5,239 bases of DNA from the NCBI GenBank assembly GCA_013290035.1, contig JABCYT010000309.1:1-5239 (forward strand), read 5' to 3'. This DNA comes from Alphaproteobacteria bacterium (GTDB lineage Bacteria; Pseudomonadota; Alphaproteobacteria; Reyranellales; Reyranellaceae). The notes beneath the pieces are model-generated. The model was not told the origin of the DNA and did not search any database. It saw only the letters and a program-made list of their open reading frames with translations. Shown piece after piece: positions 1 to 5,239 of the stretch (positions within the stretch are counted from its first letter, which is position 1; every line of letters starts with the position of its first letter). The translations under genes and the position numbers were made by a program.

Positions 1-2
1 TG

Positions 3-917
3 CTGCCCGTCCTGCTTGCCGTCTCGCTGCTCACCTTCCTGATCGCCTCTCTGCTGCCGGGCGATCTCGCCTACACCATCCTGGGCGACCAGGCGACGCC
101 CGAGAGGCTCGCCGCGCTGCGCGCCCAGATGGGCCTCGACCTGCCGATCTGGCAGCGCTACGGCCTCTGGCTGTGGGACGTCGTGCACGGCGATCTCGGC
201 CGCTCCTTCCGCACCGGCGAGACGGTGCTCGGCGCCGTGCTCGATCGCCTGCCGGTGTCGATCGAGCTCATGGTATTGGCCGAGCTGATGGGCCTCGCGA
301 TCGGCATCCCGCTCGCGATCCTGTGCGCCGTGAAGAGCGGCAGCGCCGTCGACCGTTTCCTCACCGGCCTTGCCTTCGGCAACCTCTCGCTGCCTTCGTT
401 CATGATGGCGATTCTGCTGATCTACCTGTTCGCCGTGCAGCTCAACTGGCTGCCGGCGACCGGCTGGGTGCCGTTCAGCGAGGATCCGCTGGGCAACCTG
501 CGCAGCTTCGTGCTGCCGGCGCTGACCTTGGCCTTCGCCGAATGGCCGGCGCTGATGCGCATCCTGCGCTCCGACATGATCGCCACCCTGCAGGAAGATT
601 ATATCGCCATGGCAAAGGCCAAGGGGCTGCGGCCGGCGCGCATTCTGTTCGTTCATGCGCTGAAGCCGTCGTCGCTCACGCTCGTCACCGTGACCGGCAT
701 CAACATCGGCCGACTGATCGGCGGCGCATTGATCGTCGAGACCATCTTCGCGCTGCCCGGCATCGGCCGCCTGCTGGTGGGCGCGATCTATGCCCGCGAC
801 TTCATCATCCTGCAGGGCGTCGTGCTGTTCGTCGCAGCCGGCTTCGTGGTCGTGAACTTCATCGTCGACATGCTCTATGCCGTGCTCGATCCGAGGATCC
901 GCCATGGCCGTGCTTGA
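3..917 (+). CDS. Opp/Dpp-type ABC transporter permease, DppB-like (5' partial)
   Basis: Inner-membrane permease of a peptide/nickel/opine-family ABC importer, forming half of the translocation channel with the next gene. The frame is open from the window's left edge, so the true start lies outside, probably by only 10-20 residues; 304 residues are visible. The visible part begins inside the first membrane helix (LPVLLAVSLLTF), followed by LLPGD and a RAQMGLDLPIWQRYG segment typical of DppB N-termini. Several hydrophobic helices follow. The cytoplasmic EAA loop that docks on the ATPases is at about visible residues 198-222 (EDYIAMAKAKGLRPARILF, with the conserved Gly at 208 and Pro at 222). 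The C-terminus, VDMLYAVLDPRIR, is the usual family ending. An internal ATG at 129 gives a shorter frame but would delete the first helix and is not the start. The last 14 bases overlap the next permease gene. Family is certain; substrate is unknown because the binding-protein gene is not visible. Confidence 0.95.
   Translation: MPVLLAVSLLTFLIASLLPGDLAYTILGDQATPERLAALRAQMGLDLPIWQRYGLWLWDVVHGDLGRSFRTGETVLGAVLDRLPVSIELMVLAELMGLAIGIPLAILCAVKSGSAVDRFLTGLAFGNLSLPSFMMAILLIYLFAVQLNWLPATGWVPFSEDPLGNLRSFVLPALTLAFAEWPALMRILRSDMIATLQEDYIAMAKAKGLRPARILFVHALKPSSLTLVTVTGINIGRLIGGALIVETIFALPGIGRLLVGAIYARDFIILQGVVLFVAAGFVVVNFIVDMLYAVLDPRIRHGRA
893..897 (+). promoter_or_regulatory. Shine-Dalgarno site deciding the DppC-like start
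   Basis: GAGGA lies six bases upstream of the ATG at 904 and inside the 3' end of the preceding permease gene. Its spacing supports 904 rather than the in-frame ATG at 877 as the start of the second permease. Confidence 0.7.
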
Positions 918-1773
918 CATCGAGGTCGACACCGCCGTCGTTTCGCCGGTACGCAAGCGCCGCCGGGTGGGCGCGCTGTTCCTCGCCGCCGTCGCCTGGA
1001 TCGTGCTGATCGGGCTCGCCGCGGCGCTGGCCGGCGCGCTGCCGATCGTCAGTCCGACCGACATGGACATCCTCGCCCGCCGCGCGCCACCCGGCGCCGA
1101 GCACTGGCTGGGCACCGACCAGCTCGGCCGCGACGAGTTCTCGCGCCTGATCTATGGCGCCCGCATCTCGCTCACCGTCGGGCTTTTGGCGCCAGTGATC
1201 GGTGTGCTGATCGGCGGCAGCCTCGGCATGCTGGCCGGCTACTTCCGTGGCCGTTTCGAGACCCTGACGGTGGGCGGCGTCGACGTGCTGCTGGCCTTCC
1301 CGCCGCTGGTGTTCGTGCTCGCCGTTACCGCCTATCTCGGCCAGTCGGTGCTCAACATCACCCTGGTGATCGGTGTGCTGGGCATTCCGGCCTTCACCCG
1401 CGTGGCGCGCGCCGTCACGCTCTCGCTCTCCGAGCGCGAGTTCGTGGTGGCCGCGCGCGCGCTCGGCGCCACCCACGCCCGCATCCTGCTGCGCGAGCTG
1501 CTGCCCAACGTGGCCCTGCCGCTGGTCGCCTTCTTCCTGCTCGGCGTCGCCGTCACCATCGTCGTCGAGGGGGCGCTGTCCTTCCTGGGACTCGGCGTGC
1601 CGCCGCCGGCGCCGAGCTGGGGCAGCATGATCGCCGAGGGCCGCGAGAACCTGGATATCGCACCGTGGCTCGCCTTCCTGCCGGCGCTGTTCATGTTCCT
1701 GAGCGTGCTCGCCTTCAACATCGTGGGCGACACGTTGCGTGCCTTGACCGATCCGAGGCCGGGGGCCTTATGA
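904..1773 (+). CDS. Opp/Dpp-type ABC transporter permease, DppC-like
   Basis: Second inner-membrane permease subunit, 289 residues, partner of the DppB-like protein. A basic cytoplasmic N-terminus (VRKRRR, residues 16-21) precedes the first helix (about 22-46). A periplasmic stretch with the family motif HWLGTDQLGRDEFSRLIYGARISL follows at 67-90, then further helices (about 91-113 and 128-145). The EAA loop is at about 179-202 (EFVVAARALGATHARILLREL, Gly188, LP 200-201). LSFLGLGVPPPAPSWGSMI, also characteristic of DppC, lies near the C-terminus. I chose the ATG at 904 over an in-frame ATG at 877. A GAGGA Shine-Dalgarno sits six bases before 904, and the resulting N-terminus has ordinary DppC length. 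The gene overlaps its predecessor by 14 bases, which indicates coupled translation and fixed subunit stoichiometry. Substrate cannot be deduced. Confidence 0.96.
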   Translation: MAVLDIEVDTAVVSPVRKRRRVGALFLAAVAWIVLIGLAAALAGALPIVSPTDMDILARRAPPGAEHWLGTDQLGRDEFSRLIYGARISLTVGLLAPVIGVLIGGSLGMLAGYFRGRFETLTVGGVDVLLAFPPLVFVLAVTAYLGQSVLNITLVIGVLGIPAFTRVARAVTLSLSEREFVVAARALGATHARILLRELLPNVALPLVAFFLLGVAVTIVVEGALSFLGLGVPPPAPSWGSMIAEGRENLDIAPWLAFLPALFMFLSVLAFNIVGDTLRALTDPRPGAL

Positions 1774-1787
1774 GAGTGGCCCTGTGA
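1770..1787 (+). other. Five-codon mini-ORF bridging the DppC-like and DppD-like genes
   Basis: ATG at 1770 overlaps the TGA stop of the permease (1771-1773) as ATGA. The frame encodes M-R-V-A-L and stops at TGA 1785-1787, which overlaps the GTG start of the ATPase (1784-1786) as GTGA. The arrangement is read directly from the sequence. A role as a termination-reinitiation relay that keeps the ATPase translated in step with the permease is inference. It could equally be chance, since ATGA and GTGA are common at GC-rich operon junctions. Confidence 0.3.
1772..1776 (+). promoter_or_regulatory. Probable ribosome binding site for the DppD-like ATPase (GTG start)
   Basis: GAGAG lies seven bases before the GTG at 1784 and begins within the permease stop codon. 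Together with the lack of any in-frame start between the permease stop and 1784, it supports the GTG as initiator. Confidence 0.5.
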
Positions 1788-2776
1788 CGGCACCGTTATT
1801 GTCGGTTGAGGGCGTATCCGTCGAGCTGCCGACGCCGCGCGGCGCGTTGCGCGCCGTCGACAACGTCGATCTCGCGCTGGCGCCCGGCCGCACGCTCGGC
1901 ATCGTGGGCGAATCGGGTTGCGGCAAGACCATGCTGTCGCGCGCCATCCTGCAGTTGCTGCCCAAGCGCGCGCGGCTTGGCGGCCGCGTGATGTTTGCCG
2001 GCCGCGACCTCACCAACCTGCCGGCCGAGGCGCTGCGCCGGCTGCGCGGGCCGGAGCTCGCCGTGGTCTTCCAGGACCCGATGACCTCGCTCAATCCCGT
2101 GCTCACCATCGGCACGCAGATCATCGAGACGCTGCAGGCCCATCTCGGCATGGACGCCGCGGCAGCGGCGACGCGCGGCGTCGAGCTCTTGGCCGCGGTC
2201 GGCATCCCGGCGCCGGCCCAGCGGCTGCGGCAATATCCCCATCAGCTCTCCGGCGGCATGCGCCAGAGGGTGGCGATCGCCATTGCGCTCAGTTGCGAGC
2301 CCAAGCTCCTGATCGCCGACGAGCCCACGACGGCGCTCGACGTCACGGTGCAGGCGCAGATCCTCGACCTGCTGGCGCGCGAGCAGCAGCGCCGCCATAT
2401 GGCGATGATCCTGATCACGCACGATCTCGGCGTCGTCGCCGGCCGCACCGACGAGGTGGCCGTGATGTATGCCGGCCGGATCGTCGAGCGCGCGCCGACG
2501 TCCCGGCTGTTCGCCGGCATGCGCATGCCCTACACCGAGGCGCTGCTGGCCGCGATCCCCAAGCTCGACTCGCCGCCGCACACGCCGCTGCCGGCGATCG
2601 CCGGCCGCCCGCCCGATCCGACGCGGCCGCTGGCCGGCTGTTCGTTCGCGCCACGCTGCCGCTACGCCGACGGGCGCTGCCGGGCGGCCAAGCCGCCGCT
2701 CGGCGATCCGGAGCGCGCCGGCACGCTCTACGCCTGCTGGCATCCGCTCGGCCTGTCGGAGTCGGCGAGCGCATGA
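1784..2776 (+). CDS. Opp/Dpp-type ABC transporter ATP-binding protein, DppD-like
   Basis: Cytoplasmic ATPase that drives the importer, 330 residues, the normal DppD/OppD length. Motifs in order: Walker A GESGCGKT (42-49), Q-loop Gln97 in [12 protein letters not shown], signature LSGGMRQR (155-162), Walker B LLIADE with catalytic Glu180, D-loop ALD (184-186) and switch His213. All key residues are present, so the site should be active. The C-terminal oligopeptide-transporter extension (about 230-330) carries Cys286, Cys292, Cys299 and Cys318. This spacing (CxFxxRC, then C, then CWHP) is the pattern that ligates a [4Fe-4S] cluster in DppD-type ATPases. The start is GTG at 1784, giving [15 protein letters not shown], the expected first beta-strand. 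The gene follows the permease stop after 10 bases and overlaps the next ATPase by 4. The DppD-like assignment over DppF rests on operon position and on the LSGGMRQR / LTIGTQIIE wording. Confidence 0.96.
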   Translation: MTAPLLSVEGVSVELPTPRGALRAVDNVDLALAPGRTLGIVGESGCGKTMLSRAILQLLPKRARLGGRVMFAGRDLTNLPAEALRRLRGPELAVVFQDPMTSLNPVLTIGTQIIETLQAHLGMDAAAAATRGVELLAAVGIPAPAQRLRQYPHQLSGGMRQRVAIAIALSCEPKLLIADEPTTALDVTVQAQILDLLAREQQRRHMAMILITHDLGVVAGRTDEVAVMYAGRIVERAPTSRLFAGMRMPYTEALLAAIPKLDSPPHTPLPAIAGRPPDPTRPLAGCSFAPRCRYADGRCRAAKPPLGDPERAGTLYACWHPLGLSESASA

Positions 2777-3723
2777 CGGCGTTGTTGTCGATCGAGAACC
2801 TGACCGTCGAATACGCCGTCGGCGGCAAGGCCCTGTTCGCGGTGTCGGACGTCAGCCTGGAGGTCGGTCGCGGCGAGACGCTGGGGCTGGTGGGCGAGTC
2901 GGGCTGCGGCAAGTCCACCCTGGGCCGCGCCGTGCTGCAGCTGCGCCGCCCGACCGGCGGCCGGGTCACGTTCGACGGCACCGAGCTCACCCGGCTTGAC
3001 GGCGAGGCGCTCCGCCTGATGCGCCGCCGCCTGCAGCTCATCTTCCAGGACCCGATCGCCTCGCTCAATCCAAGGCGGTCGATCGGCGACATCGTGGCCG
3101 AGCCGCTGGTCATCACGGGCGTTGTCGACCGCGGCGAGCGCGAGCGGCGGGTGCGCGACGTGCTGGCGGCCGTCGGGCTCGACGCCGACCTGGTGATGGG
3201 CCGCCTGCCGCACGAATTCTCCGGCGGCCAGTGCCAGCGCATCTGCATCGCCCGCGCGCTGATCCTCGAGCCGGAACTGGTGATCTGCGACGAGCCGGTG
3301 TCGGCGCTCGACGTCTCGATCCGCGCCCAGATCCTCAACCTGCTCGAGGACATGAAGCGGCGCTACGGCCTCACGCTGCTGTTCATCGCCCACGATCTCG
3401 CCGTGGTGAAGGCCGTCAGCGATCGCATTGCCGTGATGTATCTCGGCCGCCTGTGCGAGGTCGGGCCGACCGAGCAGCTGTTTGCGCGGCCGGCGCATCC
3501 CTACACGGCACTGCTGCTCGAGGCGATCCCCGTGCCTGACCCGACGGTCAAGCCGGCCGCCAACCTTGCGGCGGGCGAGCCGCCGTCACCGCTCGACCCG
3601 CCGTCGGGCTGTCGCTTTCGCACCCGCTGTCCGCGCGCCGATCAGACTTGTGCCGACGTGGTGCCTGAGTTGCGCGAGATCGCCGTCGGCCAATTCGCTG
3701 CCTGCCATCATCCGCTGGGCTAG
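2773..3723 (+). CDS. Opp/Dpp-type ABC transporter ATP-binding protein, DppF-like
   Basis: Second cytoplasmic ATPase, 316 residues, expected to pair with the DppD-like protein as a heterodimer. It has Walker A GESGCGKS (41-48), Q-loop Gln92 in LIFQDPIASLNPR, signature FSGGQCQR (149-156), Walker B LVICDE with Glu174, D-loop ALD (178-180) and switch His207. Phe in place of Leu in the signature is usual for DppF/OppF. The C-terminal extension carries Cys280, Cys286, Cys293 and Cys311 in the same arrangement as its partner, so it may also hold a [4Fe-4S] cluster. The start ATG at 2773 overlaps the upstream TGA as ATGA. A GGAG about 11 bases upstream and the coupling explain initiation; the same frame is open further upstream to 1918, but only as a shadow of the DppD-like gene. 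The TAG stop lies in a CTAG shared with the convergent monooxygenase gene. This is the last gene of the operon. Confidence 0.96.
   Translation: MTALLSIENLTVEYAVGGKALFAVSDVSLEVGRGETLGLVGESGCGKSTLGRAVLQLRRPTGGRVTFDGTELTRLDGEALRLMRRRLQLIFQDPIASLNPRRSIGDIVAEPLVITGVVDRGERERRVRDVLAAVGLDADLVMGRLPHEFSGGQCQRICIARALILEPELVICDEPVSALDVSIRAQILNLLEDMKRRYGLTLLFIAHDLAVVKAVSDRIAVMYLGRLCEVGPTEQLFARPAHPYTALLLEAIPVPDPTVKPAANLAAGEPPSPLDPPSGCRFRTRCPRADQTCADVVPELREIAVGQFAACHHPLG
3720..3723. other. CTAG palindrome giving both convergent genes their stop codon
   Basis: On the plus strand TAG at 3721-3723 ends the DppF-like gene. On the minus strand TAG (positions 3722-3720) ends the monooxygenase gene. The two coding regions therefore overlap tail to tail by four bases, with no intergenic sequence. 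I see no GC hairpin followed by a T-run around the junction on either strand, so any terminator would have to lie inside the opposing coding region or depend on Rho. Confidence 0.9.
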
Positions 3724-4964
3724 ACGAAGCTCGGCCGGGTCTTGAGTGTCTCGCGGTCGAAGCCCGCCACCTTCTTGTAGCGCTCGGAGATGGCCTCAAG
3801 CTCGGCGCTGGAGATCACGTCCTCGATGCGCTCGAAGCGCTGGCCGCCGGAGCGCTGCCAGACCTCGCGCAGAATGGCGTCGGGCGGATCGCTGCGGTTG
3901 GTCAACACGACCTTGGCCGTCGCCGGATTGCGTACCGCCTCGTACTGCCGCAGCGCCTCGGGCGTTGCGCCCAGCTTCTTGATCTGCCCGGTGAGGAAAC
4001 GCGCGTCGAGGATCGCCTGGCCCGCACCGTTGGAGCCGCGCGGATACATCGGATGCGCCGCATCGCCCAGCAGGGTGATCCGCCCGAAGCTCCAGCGCGG
4101 CAGCGGGTCGCGATCGACCATGGGATATTCCAGGATCTCCTCGCTGCTCTCGATCATGCCGCTGATGTCGAGCCAGTCGAATTTCAGCCCGGCGAAGGCC
4201 GGCATGATGTCGCTGAGCCGGCCGCGGCCGGTCCAGTCCTGGCGCACCGCCTCGGACCGCTCGATCTCGGCCACCCAATTGATCAGGGGCAGGCCTCCGG
4301 TTTCCGGCGTACCGGGCCGGACGGGATAGATCACCGTCTTGCCGACCGTCATCCAGCCCGTCGAGACCATGGTGTCGCCGCCGAGATAGGCCGGCCAGCG
4401 CACCACGCCGCGCCACATGTTGACGCCGGAATACTTCGGCGGCCCTTCGTTCGGAATGAGCTGCCGGCGCAGCGCCGAATGAATGCCGTCGCAGCCGACC
4501 GCGAGCTTGCCGTGCTGCGGCTCAATGTTGTCGAAGTGGATGACGACGCCCGCGCCGTCCTGATCCACCTTGAGGCAGCGATGCGCGAGCCGCACAGCAT
4601 CGTTGCCCAGGCGCGCCTTCACCGTGTCGAGCATCACCTGATGCAGGTCGGCGCGATGGATCGAAAGCTGCGGCCAGTCGTAGCCGGCGAAGCGGCCGCG
4701 CGGCTCCTTGTAGATGAACTGGCCGTGGCGGCTGTAGAAGGCGAGCTCGCGCGTCTCGATGGCGTGCGCGGCCAGCGCCTCCTGCAGGCCGAGCTCGCTC
4801 AACTCGCGCATGGCGTGCGGCAGCAGGTTGATGCCGACGCCCAGCGGCAGCACGTCGGGCGCGGCCTCGAACACGCGCGCGGGGATCCCGGCCTGGTGCA
4901 GGCTGAGCGCCAGCGCCAGCCCGCCAATGCCGCCGCCCACGATCAGAACGTCGGGGTCACTCAT
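3720..4964 (-). CDS. FAD-dependent monooxygenase, PhzS-like flavin-dependent oxidoreductase
   Basis: Group A flavoprotein hydroxylase, 414 residues, predicted to use NAD(P)H and O2 to hydroxylate a small, probably aromatic, substrate in the cytoplasm. The N-terminal Rossmann motif VLIVGGGIGGLA (GxGxxG at 10-15) binds the ADP part of FAD, with Glu33 (RVFEA) at the end of beta-2. Arg104 (IHRADLHQVM) fits the conserved FAD-contacting arginine. GCDGIHSALRR (157-167) is the DG motif. GDAAHPMYPRGSNGAGQAILDA (from 300) is the GD motif. The MYPxGSNGAxQAIxDA wording and the tail DDVIS-like/ELEAISERYKKVAGFD/RPSF resemble PhzS (phenazine-1-carboxylate pathway) and its many uncharacterised relatives. There is no phz biosynthetic gene here, so phenazine synthesis is not implied. 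The frame runs upstream to 5204, but the ATG at 4964 is the start: it puts the Rossmann strand at residue 6 and has an AGGA five bases before it. It follows the receptor gene by seven bases. Class is secure; substrate unknown. Confidence 0.93.
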   Translation of the reverse strand: MSDPDVLIVGGGIGGLALALSLHQAGIPARVFEAAPDVLPLGVGINLLPHAMRELSELGLQEALAAHAIETRELAFYSRHGQFIYKEPRGRFAGYDWPQLSIHRADLHQVMLDTVKARLGNDAVRLAHRCLKVDQDGAGVVIHFDNIEPQHGKLAVGCDGIHSALRRQLIPNEGPPKYSGVNMWRGVVRWPAYLGGDTMVSTGWMTVGKTVIYPVRPGTPETGGLPLINWVAEIERSEAVRQDWTGRGRLSDIMPAFAGLKFDWLDISGMIESSEEILEYPMVDRDPLPRWSFGRITLLGDAAHPMYPRGSNGAGQAILDARFLTGQIKKLGATPEALRQYEAVRNPATAKVVLTNRSDPPDAILREVWQRSGGQRFERIEDVISSAELEAISERYKKVAGFDRETLKTRPSFV

Positions 4965-4969
4965 TCGGG

Positions 4970-4973
4970 TCCT
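4970..4973 (-). promoter_or_regulatory. Shine-Dalgarno of the monooxygenase, overlapping the receptor stop codon
   Basis: Read on the minus strand, TAGGA contains both the last two bases of the receptor's TAG stop (4974-4972) and an AGGA ribosome binding site, five bases before the ATG at 4964. This fixes the monooxygenase start and suggests translational coupling of the two genes. Confidence 0.7.
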
Positions 4974-5238
4974 ACTCAGGTTGAATCCCGCGCCTGGCCA
5001 CGACATCGGCCCAGTGCGCGCGATCGCGCACCACGATCTCGCCCAGCTGAGACGGCGTCGAGCTGGCGGGGCTGAGGCCCTGCGCCTCGAACACACTCTT
5101 GGCTTCGGGCGAGCCGAGGATCGGCGCGACCTCCTGGTTGAGTCGCGCCACGATCTCGGGCGGCGTGCCCCTGGGCGCGAAAAAGCCGTACCACATGTCG
5201 ACATCGACGCCCTTCAATCCGCTTTCGCCCAGGGTCGG
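4972..5238 (-). CDS. Bug/TctC-family tripartite tricarboxylate transporter receptor, C-terminal part
   Basis: Final 88 residues of a periplasmic substrate-binding protein; the rest lies beyond the right edge (family length is about 320-330 residues). The visible part begins PTLGESGLKGVDVDMWYGFFAPRGTPPEIVARLN. The PT-L-E-G-G-(D/E)-WYG-FAP-GTP pattern is the hallmark of the TctC/Bug fold just before its last helices. The ending, with ARLNQEVAPIL, an FEAQG segment and a terminal RDRAHWADVVARRGIQPE helix, matches family C-termini. Bug proteins bind carboxylated or other small polar molecules and either feed TctAB membrane components or act as orphan receptors. No tctA or tctB is visible here. A TTG at 5217 could start a short frame, but the homology continues upstream of it to the window edge, so it is not the start. 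The gene is followed after seven bases by the monooxygenase, suggesting shared transcription. The ligand cannot be read from this fragment. Confidence 0.9.
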   Translation of the reverse strand, partial: PTLGESGLKGVDVDMWYGFFAPRGTPPEIVARLNQEVAPILGSPEAKSVFEAQGLSPASSTPSQLGEIVVRDRAHWADVVARRGIQPE

Positions 5239-5239
5239 C

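Noticed and set aside
1796..2743. Long open frame (315 codons) on the minus strand opposite the DppD-like gene
   Set aside because: It is Arg/Ala/Gly/His-rich with no recognisable domain and lies entirely opposite a gene with all ABC motifs. Open antisense frames are expected where third positions are almost all G or C.
3217..3240. ABC signature FSGGQCQR with Phe and Cys instead of the textbook LSGGQ-RQR wording
   Set aside because: Phe at the first position is normal in DppF/OppF proteins and Cys after the Gln occurs in ordinary members. The essential SGGQ is intact.
2415..3353. 312-codon minus-strand frame across the junction of the two ATPase genes
   Set aside because: Composition is Ser/Arg/Ala-biased with no domain, no plausible ribosome binding site, and it spans two confident plus-strand genes. 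Similar long frames opposite both permeases are rejected for the same reason.
3690..3760. Possible bidirectional terminator at the convergent junction
   Set aside because: Only weak GC-rich complementarity is visible and there is no T-run on either strand, so a terminator call is not supported.
4053..5075. 340-codon plus-strand frame opposite the monooxygenase
   Set aside because: It mirrors a gene with clear FAD-binding motifs, is rich in Arg, Ala, His and Gln with no family resemblance, and runs across the receptor-monooxygenase junction.
4965..5204. 80-residue N-terminal extension of the monooxygenase frame
   Set aside because: The extension is out of frame with, and fully inside, the receptor gene. 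It is Arg/Ser-rich, and it would push the Rossmann motif far from the N-terminus. The ATG at 4964 with its AGGA site is preferred.

Overview
This is a gene-dense, strongly GC-rich stretch of bacterial chromosome. G or C dominates third codon positions, which is also why long non-coding frames stay open on the opposite strand. The content is an Opp/Dpp-type ABC importer, a Bug/TctC-type receptor and a PhzS-like flavoprotein monooxygenase. This fits a metabolically versatile proteobacterium, either a high-GC alphaproteobacterium or a member of the Burkholderiales. The sequence alone does not separate these, and no rRNA, tRNA or mobile marker helps.

Left and centre (1-3723, plus strand): four tightly packed genes encode the membrane and energising parts of a peptide/nickel/opine-family (Opp/Dpp) ABC importer. 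They are permease B (5' end outside the window), permease C, ATPase D and ATPase F. Consecutive genes overlap or nearly touch: a 14-nt overlap, a 10-nt gap bridged by a five-codon mini-ORF, then a 4-nt ATGA overlap. This is a single translationally coupled operon. In the usual order the periplasmic substrate-binding protein would lie just upstream, outside the window, so the substrate cannot be assigned. Both ATPases have all catalytic motifs and the four-cysteine C-terminal extension linked to a [4Fe-4S] cluster in this family.

Right (3720-5239, minus strand): a two-gene transcription unit enters from the right edge. First comes the C-terminal end of a TctC/Bug-family periplasmic receptor. 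Seven bases later comes a complete 414-residue FAD-dependent monooxygenase, whose Shine-Dalgarno overlaps the receptor's stop codon. The receptor and the oxygenase may serve uptake and oxidation of the same carboxylated, perhaps aromatic, compound; that is inference.

The two units converge and share the palindrome CTAG (3720-3723), which supplies a TAG stop to both strands, so there is no intergenic space. No stretch over 300 bases lacks a gene. I see no RNA gene, CRISPR array, insertion sequence, phage gene or defence gene. I do not see a previously undescribed system; the interest lies in the gene junctions and in the receptor-oxygenase pairing.
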